Below, piece by piece: positions 41,633-41,933 of a stretch of 41,933 nucleotides of DNA. The DNA comes from CAZGMN01 sp964645765 (GTDB lineage: Bacteria > Acidobacteriota > Aminicenantia > Aminicenantales > Aminicenantaceae). The position numbers and the translations under genes are program-made. Positions within the stretch are counted from its first letter, which is position 1. Each line of letters opens with the position of its first letter. The notes under the pieces are model-generated. The model saw only the letters and a list, made by a program, of their open reading frames with translations. It was not told where the DNA came from and searched no databases. The stretch covers positions 1-41,933 of the forward strand of contig CAZYBE010000028.1 of assembly GCA_964645765.1 (NCBI GenBank), read 5' to 3'.

Positions 41633-41933
41633 TAAAGATACTCATTGCCGATGACCACCCGGTTGTCCGGAAAGGGCTGGGGGAGATTGTTAAAAGAGCA
41701 TTTGATATGGTCATGGTTGATGAGGCGAGCAATGGACAAGAGGTCTTAGAAAGGGTATTGAAAAATGATTACGATGTTGTTTTATTGGACATCTCCATGC
41801 CGGGCAGAAGCGGGCTTGATATATTGAAAGAATTAAAAGGCCAAAAGCCAAAACTATCTGTTCTGGTGCTGAGTATCTATCCTGAAGAACAGTATGCTGT
41901 GCGCGTGCTTAAGGCAGGCGCCTCAGGGTACTT
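41629..41933 (+). CDS. NarL/FixJ-type response regulator (C-terminus beyond window)
   Basis: The first 101 residues of a response regulator. The receiver has the acidic pocket (ILIADDHPVVRKG), phosphorylation site Asp54 (VVLLDISMPG), the Ser/Thr switch in VLVLSIYPEEQYA and the start of KAGASGY. The DNA-binding LuxR-type helix-turn-helix expected after it lies outside the window. The ATG overlaps the kinase stop (ATGA at 41629-41632), with GAGGAG 8 nt upstream, so it is the partner of the multi-PAS kinase. Confidence 0.92.
   Translation, partial: MIKILIADDHPVVRKGLGEIVKRAFDMVMVDEASNGQEVLERVLKNDYDVVLLDISMPGRSGLDILKELKGQKPKLSVLVLSIYPEEQYAVRVLKAGASGY

Overview
The window looks like a chromosomal segment of a Gram-negative, polysaccharide-using bacterium, most likely Acidobacteriota-like and possibly candidate phylum Aminicenantes. 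That placement is an inference. It rests on an outer-membrane TonB-type receptor with an N-terminal carboxypeptidase-regulatory-like domain, exported GH127 and GH51 arabinosidases, sodium:solute symport for sugar uptake, inositol-lipid genes and a tRNA without encoded CCA. No rRNA or other taxonomic marker is present.

Layout. (1) 1-5610, minus strand: a TonB-dependent receptor cut by the window edge, inositol-3-phosphate synthase with a CDP-alcohol phosphatidyltransferase (phosphatidylinositol-phosphate synthesis), a 69-aa protein and an ArsA/GET3-like ATPase. (2) 5931-13053, minus strand: a tightly packed eight-gene L-arabinose operon. It holds a 36-aa membrane peptide, a membrane-anchored periplasmic protein, an SSS symporter, two unknown proteins, ribulokinase, ribulose-5-phosphate 4-epimerase and a fucose-isomerase-family protein in the place of AraA. 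Across a 616-bp divergent regulatory region, 13670-18673 on the plus strand encodes exported GH127 and GH51 arabinofuranosidases. Together these release, import and catabolise L-arabinose. (3) 18687-22899: an AT-rich foreign-looking insert. It starts after the truncated 3' end of a second GH127-type gene and carries an AbiEi/AbiEii-type toxin-antitoxin pair and a TOTE-type primase-helicase, so it is a likely defence island. (4) 23122-32948: an NtrC-type regulator followed by a near-perfect sigma-54 promoter. That promoter drives a KinB-like sensor kinase, a 27-aa membrane peptide, KdpF, KdpA, KdpB, KdpC and a KdpD-like protein that has no kinase but carries a C-terminal PTS EIIA domain. (5) 33096-33181 tRNA-Leu(UAA), then a minus-strand PiT phosphate transporter with its DUF47 partner, and an unknown exported protein. 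(6) 36179-41933: an AT-rich spacer with phased 10-bp repeats, a decayed ISL3-type insertion sequence, a large MEDS/multi-PAS sensor kinase and a NarL-type regulator cut by the window edge.

Short palindromic elements punctuate the arabinose region. One is a 182-bp repeat present twice in opposite orientation at about 95% identity, with one compensatory base-pair change. Another is an unrelated 159-bp element whose terminal repeat supplies the stop codon of the GH127 gene. The most interesting systems are the sigma-54-controlled kdp operon with its KdpD-EIIA fusion, and the AbiE plus TOTE primase-helicase island.
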